The position numbers and the translations under genes were made by a program. A stretch of 64,000 nucleotides of DNA from UBA2334 sp964396895 (GTDB taxonomy: Bacteria > Pseudomonadota > Gammaproteobacteria > Burkholderiales > Burkholderiaceae_C). The notes beneath the pieces are model-generated. The model saw only the letters and a list, made by a program, of their open reading frames with translations, did not search any database and was not told the DNA's origin. This document shows positions 41,022 through 49,495 of this stretch, piece by piece. Every line of letters starts with the position of its first letter. The first letter of the stretch is position 1. The stretch spans positions 186,001 to 250,000 of the forward strand of contig CAYNGJ010000003.1 in NCBI GenBank assembly GCA_964396895.1, read 5' to 3'.

Positions 41022-41384
41022 TCAGCGAATAACTTTTTTGATGATCTCAATCAAACGATGGGGGTCAAAGGGTTTGACCAACCATCCCGTGGCGCCCGCT
41101 GCGCGACCCGCTTGCTTCATCTCGTCGGTGGATTCGGTGGTCAGTATCAAGATGGGGGTGGATTTGAAAGCTTCTTGTTCGCGCAGCTTTCGGGTCAGCC
41201 CCAAGCCATCCAGCCTCGGCATGTTTTGATCGGTCAGCACCAAGTCGAACTTTTGAGTTTGTACTTTTTCCAGCGCATCTTGCCCATCAACGGCTTCAAC
41301 CACATGATAGCCCGCACCACTCAGGGTGAATGAAACCATTTTTCGCATGGATGCCGAGTCGTCCACGGCGAGGATTGAGTGCAT
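41022..41384 (-). CDS. cheY: Chemotaxis response regulator CheY
   Basis: A 120-residue single-domain receiver. Asp8-Asp9, phospho-acceptor Asp52 (VLTDQNMPRLDG), Thr82-Thr83 and Lys104 (WLVKPFDP) are all present. Phospho-CheY would bind FliM at the flagellar switch. It lies between the CheZ-like gene and cheA in the same operon. Confidence 0.95.
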   Translation of the reverse strand: MHSILAVDDSASMRKMVSFTLSGAGYHVVEAVDGQDALEKVQTQKFDLVLTDQNMPRLDGLGLTRKLREQEAFKSTPILILTTESTDEMKQAGRAAGATGWLVKPFDPHRLIEIIKKVIR

Positions 41385-41427
41385 GAAGAAAGCTCCAATG
41401 GCCTGATTGAATCAAGGATATAGGTTG

Positions 41428-41859
41428 TCAGAAAAGCTCGATGGAGCCTGCGTCCATTTCGCTTTGCGTCACGGGATTGGGTCTGGTCGGTTGCACATCA
41501 ATGGCGGCACTTTGCTCCCCGCTGTCATCGCCGCCCATGGCTTCTTCGCTCAATTTGTAAGCACAAGCTTTCAGAATTTTGTCCGTGTGAACCAGCAGCT
41601 GGGATGCCATGTCATGAAACTGCAATTCCGTCACGGCCAATTGGAGCTCACTGCGCACCGTGGGCAATTCAGGAGGCCCATCGGGCGCCATGTGTGCAAG
41701 TGCCTTGTTGGCCGCACTGAACCTGTCCATCAGGTTTTCGGTGGCATGATCCAGCAATCCACCCAAGCGCTCCAGATCGTTCATGACCACCAGCAGTGAG
41801 TCCTGAAGGTCGGCCACCGTGGACATGGTCAGGGACACCTTGGGCTGGGGAGTCGGCAT
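41428..41859 (-). CDS. Short CheZ-like chemotaxis protein
   Basis: A 143-residue protein, first gene of the chemotaxis operon. It is much shorter than CheZ (214 aa in E. coli) and is mostly helical. The segment ELQFHDMASQLL places Asp83 and Gln87 in a D-x-x-x-Q arrangement that aligns with the FQDLTGQ phosphatase motif (Asp143 and Gln147) of E. coli CheZ. The C-terminus GSIELF is hydrophobic/acidic, as is the CheY-docking peptide of CheZ. The likely role is dephosphorylation of CheY. This is inferred from motif, position before cheY and helical content, not from overall similarity I can demonstrate. AGGA lies 11 bases before the ATG. Confidence 0.6.
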   Translation of the reverse strand: MPTPQPKVSLTMSTVADLQDSLLVVMNDLERLGGLLDHATENLMDRFSAANKALAHMAPDGPPELPTVRSELQLAVTELQFHDMASQLLVHTDKILKACAYKLSEEAMGGDDSGEQSAAIDVQPTRPNPVTQSEMDAGSIELF

Positions 41860-41968
41860 GTGCGGGCGTTTCCTGATGGATGCGGTTCAGAACGATGAAG
41901 GCGCTAATGGTACCGATACAATTTTTGGGTACAAACCCAGATAACCCTTATATCGGATGGTACTGAAA

Positions 41969-42070
41969 ATGAACGTCTACGGGTGCCAAGTACCCATCGA
42001 ATGGCGGGCGTGGCAATTGACCGCGCGCATTGGATGCCTGAGCGCTCCGGTTTTGAGACAGTCACCATGA
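41969..42070 (+). CDS. Possible leader peptide upstream of the histidine kinase
   Basis: ATG 41969 opens a 33-codon frame whose TGA overlaps the kinase ATG at 42067 (ATGA). It contains three Trp and two Cys codons. Overlap of this kind usually means translational coupling. Whether the peptide is made is unknown, and the longer GTG/ATG starts for the kinase (41983, 42001) would contradict it. Confidence 0.3.
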   Translation: MNVYGCQVPIEWRAWQLTARIGCLSAPVLRQSP

Positions 42071-43152
42071 GGGTGTTGTACCTGAGCGTGGCGCTACCAC
42101 CGCCTGTGGATGTCAGGTGGGCACTGGCTGGGGAGTTCCCGACGGTGGATGTGACAACGGTGAACTCGTTGGATGCATTTGCTCAAATGGTCATTCAGGG
42201 GGGATTCGACCTGTTGCTTTCGGACTACGCCTTGCCCGATGGCACGGGCGTGGATGCATGGAATCTGCTGGAGCATGGAGACGGCGAGGTGCCCTTCGTC
42301 ATTCTTTCTCACCATGAGTTGGGAGAGGCTGAATCTGTCGACGTGATGCGCAGCGGGGTCAGCGAATGCATTTTTGCAGAGGATTTCCCCCGCCTGGGAT
42401 ACGTGGTACAAAAAGTGTTGGAGGTCTGGGAGGCCAGGCAAGCCAAATTGCAGGCGGATGCGGCTTTGGTGGTTTCCAGAAATCAGCTGTTGCGGCTGAC
42501 CCAGCAGCTCCATGCCAGAATTGACGAAGAGCGAACGGCGGTGTCTCGGGAGATACACGATGACATTGGGGGGGCACTGGCCGCGGTCAAGTTCGATTTG
42601 GCCTGGATTGCCCGACATTCTGCGGATGCATTGGTCAAAGACCGCGTGATCCAGGCCTCCACCACACTGCAGCAGGCGCTGGAGGCCAGCCAGCGGATCA
42701 TGCTCAGCTTGCGTCCAGCCATTCTGGACGAGGGGCTGGTGCCCGCCCTGCAGTGGTTGGTCAACGCCTTTCAGAAGCGGACTCAGGCAGAGGCACTGTT
42801 GCGCTGTGAGAAAGACACGTTGGAATTGCCAGCAGAAATTCAGGCGGTGGCTTTCAGTGTGGTGCGCGAGGCTTTAACCAATGTGGTCAAGCACGCTCAA
42901 GCGTCACGCGTGCGCGTCGACGTGAGTGACCGTGAGGGCGTCCTGACCGTCGAAGTGGCGGACAACGGCAAAGGCCTTCAACCCAAAGAGCTGACCAAAA
43001 GCACATCCTTCGGAATCCTTGGTTTGCGTGAGAGGGCACAGTCGGTGGGGGGCTGGCTGGACGTGAGTTCCACGGAGGCGGGTGTGTCGGTGACCCTGAC
43101 AGTGCCCTTGGGTGAACACGACTTTTCCGATCCATCGGAGGCATTTGCATGA
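42067..43152 (+). CDS. NarX-type histidine kinase with degenerate N-terminal receiver domain
   Basis: A soluble 361-residue kinase. Residues 1-120 form a receiver-like domain with an aspartate at position 53 (LLLSDYALPDGTG) but without the paired acidic residues after beta-1 (LYLSVALPPP), so phosphorylation is doubtful. A coiled coil leads to the HisKA_3 domain with His164 in SREIHDDIGGALAAV, then an HATPase domain (REALTNVVKHA, VADNGKGL, GLRERAQSVGG). There is no membrane segment, so the input must be cytosolic. It overlaps the downstream NarL-type regulator by four bases. ATG 42067 begins the receiver; GTG 41983 or ATG 42001 would add 28 or 22 residues. Its location suggests control of motility genes (inference). 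Confidence 0.85.
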   Translation: MRVLYLSVALPPPVDVRWALAGEFPTVDVTTVNSLDAFAQMVIQGGFDLLLSDYALPDGTGVDAWNLLEHGDGEVPFVILSHHELGEAESVDVMRSGVSECIFAEDFPRLGYVVQKVLEVWEARQAKLQADAALVVSRNQLLRLTQQLHARIDEERTAVSREIHDDIGGALAAVKFDLAWIARHSADALVKDRVIQASTTLQQALEASQRIMLSLRPAILDEGLVPALQWLVNAFQKRTQAEALLRCEKDTLELPAEIQAVAFSVVREALTNVVKHAQASRVRVDVSDREGVLTVEVADNGKGLQPKELTKSTSFGILGLRERAQSVGGWLDVSSTEAGVSVTLTVPLGEHDFSDPSEAFA

Positions 43153-43778
43153 TCAACGTTGTGTTGTGTGACGACCATGCCATGGTGCGCCGTGGCATTA
43201 AAGACGCCATTTCCGAGGCCGTGGACATCCGGGTGGTGGGTGAGGTAGGGGGCTACGCTGAGTTGCGGCAGCAACTGCGCGCTGGGTCCTGCGATGTGCT
43301 CGTGCTGGACTTAAACATGCCTGGCCGAAGCGGCTTGGAGGTGTTGGCAGCCTTGAAAGAGGAGGGCGCAAAAGTCAAGACCCTGGTTGTGTCCATGTAT
43401 GCCGAAGACCAGTACGCCATACGCTGTCTGAGGGCAGGCGCATTGGGCTACCTGAACAAAGCTGCGGACCCTGCGGAACTCATCAATGCGATTCGAACGC
43501 TGATGCAGGGGCGAAAATATGTCACGCCCGAGGTGGCACAGAAGCTCGTGGACAGTTTGTTGTCTCCGGACACCGAGGACCCCCACACCAGCTTGTCCGA
43601 GCGGGAGTTGCAAACACTGCAAAAAATGGCGTCGGGGCGGCGGCTCTCGGAAATTGCCGATGAGTTGATGCTCAGCCCCAAGACTGTCAGTGTCTACCGC
43701 GCCAGGGTGCTGCAAAAACTCAACTTGACCAACAATGCGGAGTTGACGGCCTACGCGATTCGTCATGGGCTGATCTGA
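43149..43778 (+). CDS. NarL/FixJ-family response regulator
   Basis: A 209-residue regulator with a receiver (Asp8-Asp9, acceptor Asp54 in VLDLNMPGRSG, Lys near 105) and a C-terminal LuxR-type helix-turn-helix (LSERELQTLQKMASG, then ELMLSPKTVSVYRARVLQKL). It is cognate to the upstream kinase, with which it overlaps by ATGA. It ends four bases from the convergent fliR stop. Targets are unknown; flagellar or surface genes are plausible by position. Confidence 0.93.
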   Translation: MINVVLCDDHAMVRRGIKDAISEAVDIRVVGEVGGYAELRQQLRAGSCDVLVLDLNMPGRSGLEVLAALKEEGAKVKTLVVSMYAEDQYAIRCLRAGALGYLNKAADPAELINAIRTLMQGRKYVTPEVAQKLVDSLLSPDTEDPHTSLSERELQTLQKMASGRRLSEIADELMLSPKTVSVYRARVLQKLNLTNNAELTAYAIRHGLI

Positions 43779-43782
43779 ACTT

Positions 43783-44547
43783 TCAGCGCATGAAAATGTC
43801 TGCCACCAACGCCAGCAGTTTGGCCACTGGTTGTTCCAGCATGGGCAGGGTGAATGCCAGCCCGAGCAGTCCGGCGGATACCGTGAGTGGAAAACCAATG
43901 GCAAATGCGTTCATCTGTGGCGCCACCCGTGACAGTATGCCCAGCACAATGTTGATGAACAGCAATATGCCGATCATGGGGAGTGCAATCCAGAGACCGT
44001 AGCTGAAGACCACGGCGCCCAACTCGTGAAGCTTCATGGTCTTGATGACACCCAAGGCATCGCCACCGACGGGAAACCGCTCAAAGCTCGCAATGACCGT
44101 GTGAATCAGCAGGATATGGCCGTTGAGCACCAGAAACAAAAGCATGGTGGTGTTGCCAAAAAACCGCCCCACGGTGCTGGACTGCGAACTGGTGGCTGGG
44201 TCGAAAAACCCCGCATAGTTCAACCCCATTTGCAAGCCGATGAGCTCACCGGCCATTTCCACCGCCGAAAAAACGATGCGTGCGGCCAATCCAATGGCCA
44301 CTCCGATCACCACTTGCTGCAGCGCCACCATCGGGGCCAGCGGGTCGTTGAGTGAGATGGTGGGTTGTTGTGACAGTCCGGCTTGCGCGCACAGTGCGAT
44401 GAAAAATGCCAAAACCACCCGCGACCGAACGGGATGGGCGCGGGCTGACAGCACCGGTGCGCTGGAGAAGAGCGCCAGAATGCGCAGAAATGGCCAGAAA
44501 ACAGGGGTGACCCAAGCCATGATCTGCGCTTCGGTGAAGCCGATCAC
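43783..44547 (-). CDS. fliR: Flagellar export gate protein FliR
   Basis: A 254-residue membrane component of the type III export gate with FliP and FliQ. About six hydrophobic segments are visible, and the opening ITFTEAQ-like IGFTEAQIMAWVTPVFWPFL fits the family. The start is GTG at 44547; ATG 44520 would remove the conserved first helix. It lies nine bases after fliQ and is the last gene of the fliF-to-fliR run on this strand. Confidence 0.94.
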   Translation of the reverse strand: MIGFTEAQIMAWVTPVFWPFLRILALFSSAPVLSARAHPVRSRVVLAFFIALCAQAGLSQQPTISLNDPLAPMVALQQVVIGVAIGLAARIVFSAVEMAGELIGLQMGLNYAGFFDPATSSQSSTVGRFFGNTTMLLFLVLNGHILLIHTVIASFERFPVGGDALGVIKTMKLHELGAVVFSYGLWIALPMIGILLFINIVLGILSRVAPQMNAFAIGFPLTVSAGLLGLAFTLPMLEQPVAKLLALVADIFMR

Positions 44548-44556
44548 GTGGGTGCC

Positions 44557-44826
44557 TCAGGCCGCAAAAGTGGGGATGGCCTGCAGCGTGCGCCGAATGA
44601 AATCGACCAAGGTGGCCAGCATCCAAGGACCTGCGGCCGCAAACACCACGATGGCGGCCAGCAGTTTGGGCACAAACGACAAAGTGGCCTCATTGATTTG
44701 GGTGAGAGCCTGAAACAAACTGACACTCAAACCCACGACCAACACCACGCCCAGGATGGGGGCAGACACCATCAAAAGAATGAACAGCGCGTTTTGCGCC
44801 AGCGTCAGTACGGCAGCAGCATCCAT
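44557..44826 (-). CDS. fliQ: Flagellar export gate protein FliQ
   Basis: An 89-residue protein with two transmembrane helices, as in all FliQ proteins. LVVGLSVSLFQALTQINEAT is the conserved hairpin. It packs around the FliP ring in the export gate. ATG 44826 starts seven bases after the fliP stop. Confidence 0.95.
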   Translation of the reverse strand: MDAAAVLTLAQNALFILLMVSAPILGVVLVVGLSVSLFQALTQINEATLSFVPKLLAAIVVFAAAGPWMLATLVDFIRRTLQAIPTFAA

Positions 44827-44833
44827 GGCGGTC

Positions 44834-45592
44834 TCAAGTGGCAAAGCTGGCGGCCAGAGAACCCAACAACAGGTTCCAGCCGTCTGCCAGCACAAACAGC
44901 ATCAATTTAAAAGGCAGTGCCACCAGCACGGGTGACAGCATCATCATGCCCAGAGACATGAGCACGCTGGCCACCACCATGTCAATGACCAGAAAGGGGA
45001 TGAAAATGAGAAACCCAATCTGGAAAGCTGTTTTCAACTCACTGGTGGCAAAGGCAGGCACCAAGACGCGAAAAGGCGCGTCTGCTGGCGTGACCCCTGG
45101 ATCGAGCTTAGCCAATTTGGCAAACAGTTCAAAGTCGGACTGTCGGGTTTGTTTGGTCATGAACTGACGCATGGGCGCCTGAGCCGCGTCCACTGCCTGT
45201 TCAAAGCTGAGTCGGTTTTGCGTGTACGGCAGGTAGGCGTCGTTGTACACCTTGTCCAGCGTTGGGCTCATCACAAAAAAGGTGAGGAACAGTGATAAAC
45301 CAATGATCACCTGTGTCGGAGGTGCCGACTGTGTGCCCAATGCCTGGCGCATCAGGGACAACACAATCACAATGCGTGTGAACCCGGTCATCATCAGTAC
45401 GATGGCCGGCAAAAAGGACAGCGCTGTGAAGAACAGCAGCGTTTGTATGGGCACTGAGTAGCTGGTGCCACCCGCGCCTTGCCCCACCACCAGGGGCAAC
45501 TGGCCGCCTTGCTGTGCCACGGCGCAGGCCGTGCTGGCCAGCAGCGCCAAGCCCAGCGCAACCTTGGGTCCGAGTCGCCATTGGTGGGTCAT
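44834..45592 (-). CDS. fliP: Flagellar export gate protein FliP
   Basis: A 252-residue core protein of the export gate. An N-terminal signal-like segment (VALGLALLASTACAVAQ) precedes the membrane region. MTGFTRIVIVLSLMRQALGT and the C-terminal GFLIFIPFLVIDMVVASVLM with LMLFVLADGWNLL are strongly conserved. The start ATG 45592 overlaps fliO by four bases. Confidence 0.96.
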   Translation of the reverse strand: MTHQWRLGPKVALGLALLASTACAVAQQGGQLPLVVGQGAGGTSYSVPIQTLLFFTALSFLPAIVLMMTGFTRIVIVLSLMRQALGTQSAPPTQVIIGLSLFLTFFVMSPTLDKVYNDAYLPYTQNRLSFEQAVDAAQAPMRQFMTKQTRQSDFELFAKLAKLDPGVTPADAPFRVLVPAFATSELKTAFQIGFLIFIPFLVIDMVVASVLMSLGMMMLSPVLVALPFKLMLFVLADGWNLLLGSLAASFAT

Positions 45593-45927
45593 GCCTTCGG
45601 CCCTTGGTGTTGGTTCAACACCTGCGTGAAGCTTTGGGCGTGCGTGCGGTCGACATCGGTGCCGATGAGGGGCGTATCCAGTCGCGTGATGGCGTGGGCG
45701 GTCACCCCCAATACCATGCAGGTGCGTTCGGCGCCGTTGACCACCTCCACGGCCACCACCCGCTGCTGTGGACCCACTGCCACTGCGGCAAGCACCTTCA
45801 GGGTTTGTTCGCTGGGCTTGCCGCTGCCTTGCCAGCCTGACCGGCGCATCCAGGTGACTGCCCACGGCGCGGCAATGATGGCCCCGAGCAGCAGCAGGGC
45901 GGGCCATGCGTCAGCGACGGAGGGCAT
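45589..45927 (-). CDS. fliO: Flagellar assembly protein FliO
   Basis: A 112-residue protein with one N-terminal membrane helix (WPALLLLGAIIAAPWAVTW) and a small cytoplasmic domain (LKVLAAVAVGPQQRVVAVEV) typical of FliO, which assists assembly of the FliP ring. It is poorly conserved as expected and identified mainly by position between fliN and fliP, with ATGA overlaps on both sides. Confidence 0.9.
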   Translation of the reverse strand: MPSVADAWPALLLLGAIIAAPWAVTWMRRSGWQGSGKPSEQTLKVLAAVAVGPQQRVVAVEVVNGAERTCMVLGVTAHAITRLDTPLIGTDVDRTHAQSFTQVLNQHQGPKA

Positions 45928-46352
45928 CAGCCGCGGCTCAGGCGCTTGAGGCGCTCGGAGGGTGTGACGATGTCGGTCAGACGGATGCCAAATTTGTCGT
46001 TCACCACCACCACTTCACCTTGGGCAATCAGGTAGCCATTGACCAGCACATCCATGGGTTCACCTGCCAGTGCGTCCAGCTCGACCACGGAGCCTTGCCC
46101 CAGCTGCAAGATGTACTTGATGGGGACCTTGGTTCTGCCCAGTTCCACGGACAGTTGAACCGGAATGTCCAACACCATGTTGATGTCGTTGCCACCGGCG
46201 GCCTGTTTCATCGACGCAAAGGAGTCTTCCGTGCGGTCGAATGCAGGCGCACTGTCATTGGTGCCGGTGTTGCTTTGCTCTTCCAGGGCTTGCGCCCAAT
46301 CGTCGGCCATGGACTGTTCCGAGTTGGGGTCCATGGGGGTGTCAGTGGTCAT
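45927..46352 (-). CDS. fliN: Flagellar switch protein FliN
   Basis: A 141-residue C-ring protein. The first ~55 residues are acidic and variable. The SpoA domain follows (DIPVQLSVELGRTKVPIKYI, GSVVELDALAGEPMDVLVNG). It forms the base of the switch with FliM and docks FliH. It overlaps fliM by 11 bases and fliO by ATGA. Confidence 0.95.
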   Translation of the reverse strand: MTTDTPMDPNSEQSMADDWAQALEEQSNTGTNDSAPAFDRTEDSFASMKQAAGGNDINMVLDIPVQLSVELGRTKVPIKYILQLGQGSVVELDALAGEPMDVLVNGYLIAQGEVVVVNDKFGIRLTDIVTPSERLKRLSRG

Positions 46353-47346
46353 ATTGGTCTCCAATCCAGTCCAGGGTGCTGGAGCGCAGGCTGCGTTCAA
46401 TTTTCAAGGCGTACTTCCCTTTGTGGGTCCCGTATTGGCATTCAAACAGCGGAACGCCGTCCACCCTGGCTTCAATGATGTGCTGGCGGTCCAGCTCAAT
46501 GAAGTCCCCCACTTTCATGGCCAGCAGCTGCTCTACCGTGGCATCGGCGGTGGCCAGCTCTGCGACCAAGCTGACTTCAGCTGCCTGAAGTTCCTGTCCC
46601 AGCACCCTCACCCACCGCCGGTCCACCTCAATGGCGTCACCTTGAACGGACGAGTACAACACATCGCGGATGGGCTCCAGCGTGGAATAGGGGATACAGA
46701 TGTGCAACGAGCCCGTCAGGTCACCAATCTCCAAAGTGAAGCTGGTGGAGACCACAATCTCGCTGGGAGTGGCAATGGTGGCAAATTGTGGCTGCATTTC
46801 GGACCGCTGGTACTCCAGCTCCAAGGGGTAAACCCCCTTCCAGGCCTTGGCATATTCCTCGGCGGCCACATCCACCAAGCGGTTGATCACGCGCTGTTCC
46901 GTGGGCGAAAAGTCTCGGCCCTCTATGCGGGTGTGGAACTTGCCGCTGCCGCCAAAAAGGCTGTCAATCACGCCAAAGAGCAAGGTCGGTTCGCAAACAA
47001 TCAGACCGTTGCCCCGCAATGGGCGCACCGCCATGATGTTGAAGTTGGTGGGTACCACCAGCTCTCGCAGGAATGCGCTGTACTTCTGGACAGAAACGGC
47101 GCCCACGGAGATTTCAGGACTGCGCCGAATGAAGTTGAACAGTCCCACGCGCAGGTTCCGGGCAAATCGCTCGTTGACAATTTCCATGGTGGGCATGCGC
47201 CCCCGAACGATCCGCTCCTGGCTGGACAGGTTGTAGTTGCGCACACCGTCGGTGGGCTCGTCTTCCTTGGCCAGCTTCTGGCTTTCGCCGGTGACCCCTT
47301 CGAGCAGAGCGTCGATCTCTTCTTGAGACAGGTAAGAGTCACTCAT
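46342..47346 (-). CDS. fliM: Flagellar switch protein FliM
   Basis: A 334-residue C-ring protein. The N-terminal LSQEEIDALLEG is the CheY-binding peptide, the middle domain contains GGSGKFHTRIEGRDFSPTEQ, and a SpoA domain ends the protein. A strong GGGAGGA lies before ATG 47346. Confidence 0.97.
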   Translation of the reverse strand: MSDSYLSQEEIDALLEGVTGESQKLAKEDEPTDGVRNYNLSSQERIVRGRMPTMEIVNERFARNLRVGLFNFIRRSPEISVGAVSVQKYSAFLRELVVPTNFNIMAVRPLRGNGLIVCEPTLLFGVIDSLFGGSGKFHTRIEGRDFSPTEQRVINRLVDVAAEEYAKAWKGVYPLELEYQRSEMQPQFATIATPSEIVVSTSFTLEIGDLTGSLHICIPYSTLEPIRDVLYSSVQGDAIEVDRRWVRVLGQELQAAEVSLVAELATADATVEQLLAMKVGDFIELDRQHIIEARVDGVPLFECQYGTHKGKYALKIERSLRSSTLDWIGDQYDH

Positions 47347-47364
47347 GGTGCATCCTCCCGACAA

Positions 47365-47949
47365 TCACTGGACGATGAAGCTGGAAAACAGGACGGCCTG
47401 CACCGGGCTGGGTGGCGGGGGTGGACGCCTTTTCTTGGCAGGTTTGGCTGCGTCTTCCTCTTCTTCGTCTTCCACCTCGTAGCCCAATTGCATGGATACC
47501 TCCCGAACAATGGCTCGGGTTAGCTTCTCTTTGCCCTCCAGGGCAAGCAGTTCATCAGAAGTTCGCTGCGAAATTTGCATCAGAATGGCATTCCGTATGC
47601 TGGGCATGTAGAGCTTGATGGCATCCGAGGTGGCCGCGTCGTCCACTTTGAATGTGATGCCCACTTGCGCGAACCGCCCGCCCCCTGCATCGGCCAGGTT
47701 GACCACCATGTTGTCCATGGGCAAATACACCGGTGGCGCCTTGGGGTCCACTTTTTTGTGGACCACGGCTGGTTTGGGTTTGGCGTCGCCGTGCTCCTCA
47801 TCATCGGTCGGCTTCTTCTTCAGCAGGAAGAACGCGGCACCCCCGCCCACCAACACCAGCAGCAACACCACCGCCAGGATGATGATGAGCATTTTTTTGC
47901 TTTTGGGCTTTTCCGGCTCTGCGGCCGCCGCTTGAGGTTTGTCAGACAT
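47365..47949 (-). CDS. fliL: Flagellar basal-body protein FliL
   Basis: A 194-residue protein with a short Lys/Pro-rich cytoplasmic start, one membrane helix (MLIIILAVVLLLVLVGGGAA) and a periplasmic domain (VYLPMDNMVVNLADAGGG, then RTSDELLALEGKEKLTRAI) that associates with stators. An acidic/Pro-rich insertion near the C-terminus (EDEEEEDAAKPAKKRRPPPP) is unusual in length. Upstream, 115 bases separate it from fliK and could hold a promoter. Confidence 0.93.
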   Translation of the reverse strand: MSDKPQAAAAEPEKPKSKKMLIIILAVVLLLVLVGGGAAFFLLKKKPTDDEEHGDAKPKPAVVHKKVDPKAPPVYLPMDNMVVNLADAGGGRFAQVGITFKVDDAATSDAIKLYMPSIRNAILMQISQRTSDELLALEGKEKLTRAIVREVSMQLGYEVEDEEEEDAAKPAKKRRPPPPPSPVQAVLFSSFIVQ

Positions 47950-48064
47950 GTCGAGATCCGATCGTTCTGTGGTGTGTCGGTGGTCCCCAATTATTAGCGT
48001 TGCCAGAGCACCCTAAACCCGAATCAAGGGATCATTCGCCAGTTTGTTTGCGGGTGAGGGGCAT

Positions 48065-49495
48065 TCAGGCAAAGAAATCGAGTTTGCTGGCGGTCATCAC
48101 ACCCGCAGGGCGGCCCGCTGGCCCGCTGGCGGTCCCGTCCTGCAGAGTGGTTGTGTCGGTGCGCTCTGCGAGTGAGCGGGTGTTGTCTTTGGACCGTTGG
48201 TTGGAGTCGCCAGGCTGGTCGGCATTGCCTTGTGGGGCGGGCCGCTCACCTTGCCCTGCACCGATGGAGACATCTCCCAGTGCCAAGCCCCTGGCTTCCA
48301 GCATGTGGTTGAGCATCTCCTCCGCACTCGCGCTCAGTGCTTCTTTGACCTCGGCCTCATCGGTTTCAAAGTGCACATGCACTTCCCCGTTTTCAAACGA
48401 AATGTTCACGCCCAGCGGATTGTTTTGGCCGTCGCCAATGGTGAGGCTGGCGCGTTGGTTGCCTTGCGTCGCCCAGTAGGCAATGTGTGCGCCCAGTTGA
48501 TCCATGGCTTGCTCCATGCTCTCCGGCGTGGGCATGCCTGGTACATCGGGCGGGGGCATCGGGGTGACATCTGTCCCAGCGCCGTCCATGGCGGAGGCGA
48601 AGAGGGGCGTTGCCGGGGCAGAATTGGCGTCTTGGGAGCGGATGCCGACCAGCGGTGTACCCGCCGCCGACTCGGTGGCTTGCGACGGTTCGCGCCCAGA
48701 CGTCGATGGGTCGGTCACCTGTCCCGATTTCCCTGCCACGGACAGTGGAGTGAGGGTTGGGGTGGTCGCATCTGCTGGCGATCCCCTGAGGGCCAGTGAC
48801 ACCGTGGAGGGCGTGGTGGCACTGGAGGCCGTCGTGGATGGTCCTGTGCTCAGCGCATGCCTGAGCGTGCCCGGTTTGGCCTTGGCGCCAGGGGGCGCGT
48901 CCGCCATGCCCATGGCGGGACCTGCTCGTGCAGGTGTGTAGGACGTGCTTGTGGCGGTATCCGCCGAGTCGGGGCTGGCCGCTCGCAGGGTTGCCAGCAT
49001 CTCGGCGGGCAAGGCCTCGTCGACGGGTTGCAGCGACCGAGCGTCAATGCCGCTGCCGGGTTGCGTGGTCAATGCGCCAGGCAGGGGCGTCGTCGCCCAT
49101 GTGCTCGCCCCATCTATGGGCTTGTCGTTGGGCGCACTGACCGTTCCACCCGTGCCCACCTGTGGGCTGGTGCCGTCCGCAGGTTTGGCATTGATTGGTC
49201 CGGCGGAGGTTGCCGAGGCTGTCGCAAAGCTCTGCCAGTTCATCAGGCCCAGCAGAGCCAATTGGCCGGGGCTGAGGTGCTCGTCGGTGTCTACGGTTGG
49301 GGGCTGCGTGTCGGTGGTGTCCGTGGCGGTCTGCTGTGCCACTTCCAAAGCGGGCTCGACATCGGCCAGCATCAGCAGCGCCGCAAAGTTGCTGGCGGGT
49401 GTTTGGGGTGTCTGTTGACCAGACTTGGGTTGGTTGGCCTTGTGGGCTTGTGCCATGCGGTCTGGGGACTGAGTGGCAAGGGCGGTAGTGGTCAT
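48065..49495 (-). CDS. fliK: Flagellar hook-length control protein FliK
   Basis: A 476-residue protein. About 330 N-terminal residues are low-complexity Ala/Thr/Pro/Ser, as expected for the secreted molecular ruler. The C-terminal Flg_hook domain (about 335-430: LTIGDGQNNPLGVNISFENG, VHVHFETDEAEVKEAL) would switch export specificity through FlhB. A Gln/Asn/Arg-rich tail follows. It overlaps fliJ by four bases. Confidence 0.9.
   Translation of the reverse strand: MTTTALATQSPDRMAQAHKANQPKSGQQTPQTPASNFAALLMLADVEPALEVAQQTATDTTDTQPPTVDTDEHLSPGQLALLGLMNWQSFATASATSAGPINAKPADGTSPQVGTGGTVSAPNDKPIDGASTWATTPLPGALTTQPGSGIDARSLQPVDEALPAEMLATLRAASPDSADTATSTSYTPARAGPAMGMADAPPGAKAKPGTLRHALSTGPSTTASSATTPSTVSLALRGSPADATTPTLTPLSVAGKSGQVTDPSTSGREPSQATESAAGTPLVGIRSQDANSAPATPLFASAMDGAGTDVTPMPPPDVPGMPTPESMEQAMDQLGAHIAYWATQGNQRASLTIGDGQNNPLGVNISFENGEVHVHFETDEAEVKEALSASAEEMLNHMLEARGLALGDVSIGAGQGERPAPQGNADQPGDSNQRSKDNTRSLAERTDTTTLQDGTASGPAGRPAGVMTASKLDFFA

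Noticed and set aside
41860..41982. FliA promoter for the chemotaxis operon
   Set aside because: ATATCGGA resembles a reversed -10, but no -35 lies 11 bases away. A short TGGGT-N4-ACCCA palindrome is present without a known binder.
42067..43778. Kinase/regulator pair as flagellar master regulators FleSR or FlhDC
   Set aside because: The regulator has no AAA+ domain and is NarL-type, and neither protein resembles FlhD or FlhC.
44834..45907. FliP with a 105-residue N-terminal extension
   Set aside because: The extension is the fliO gene read in another frame. ATG 45592 gives normal FliP with a signal-like start.
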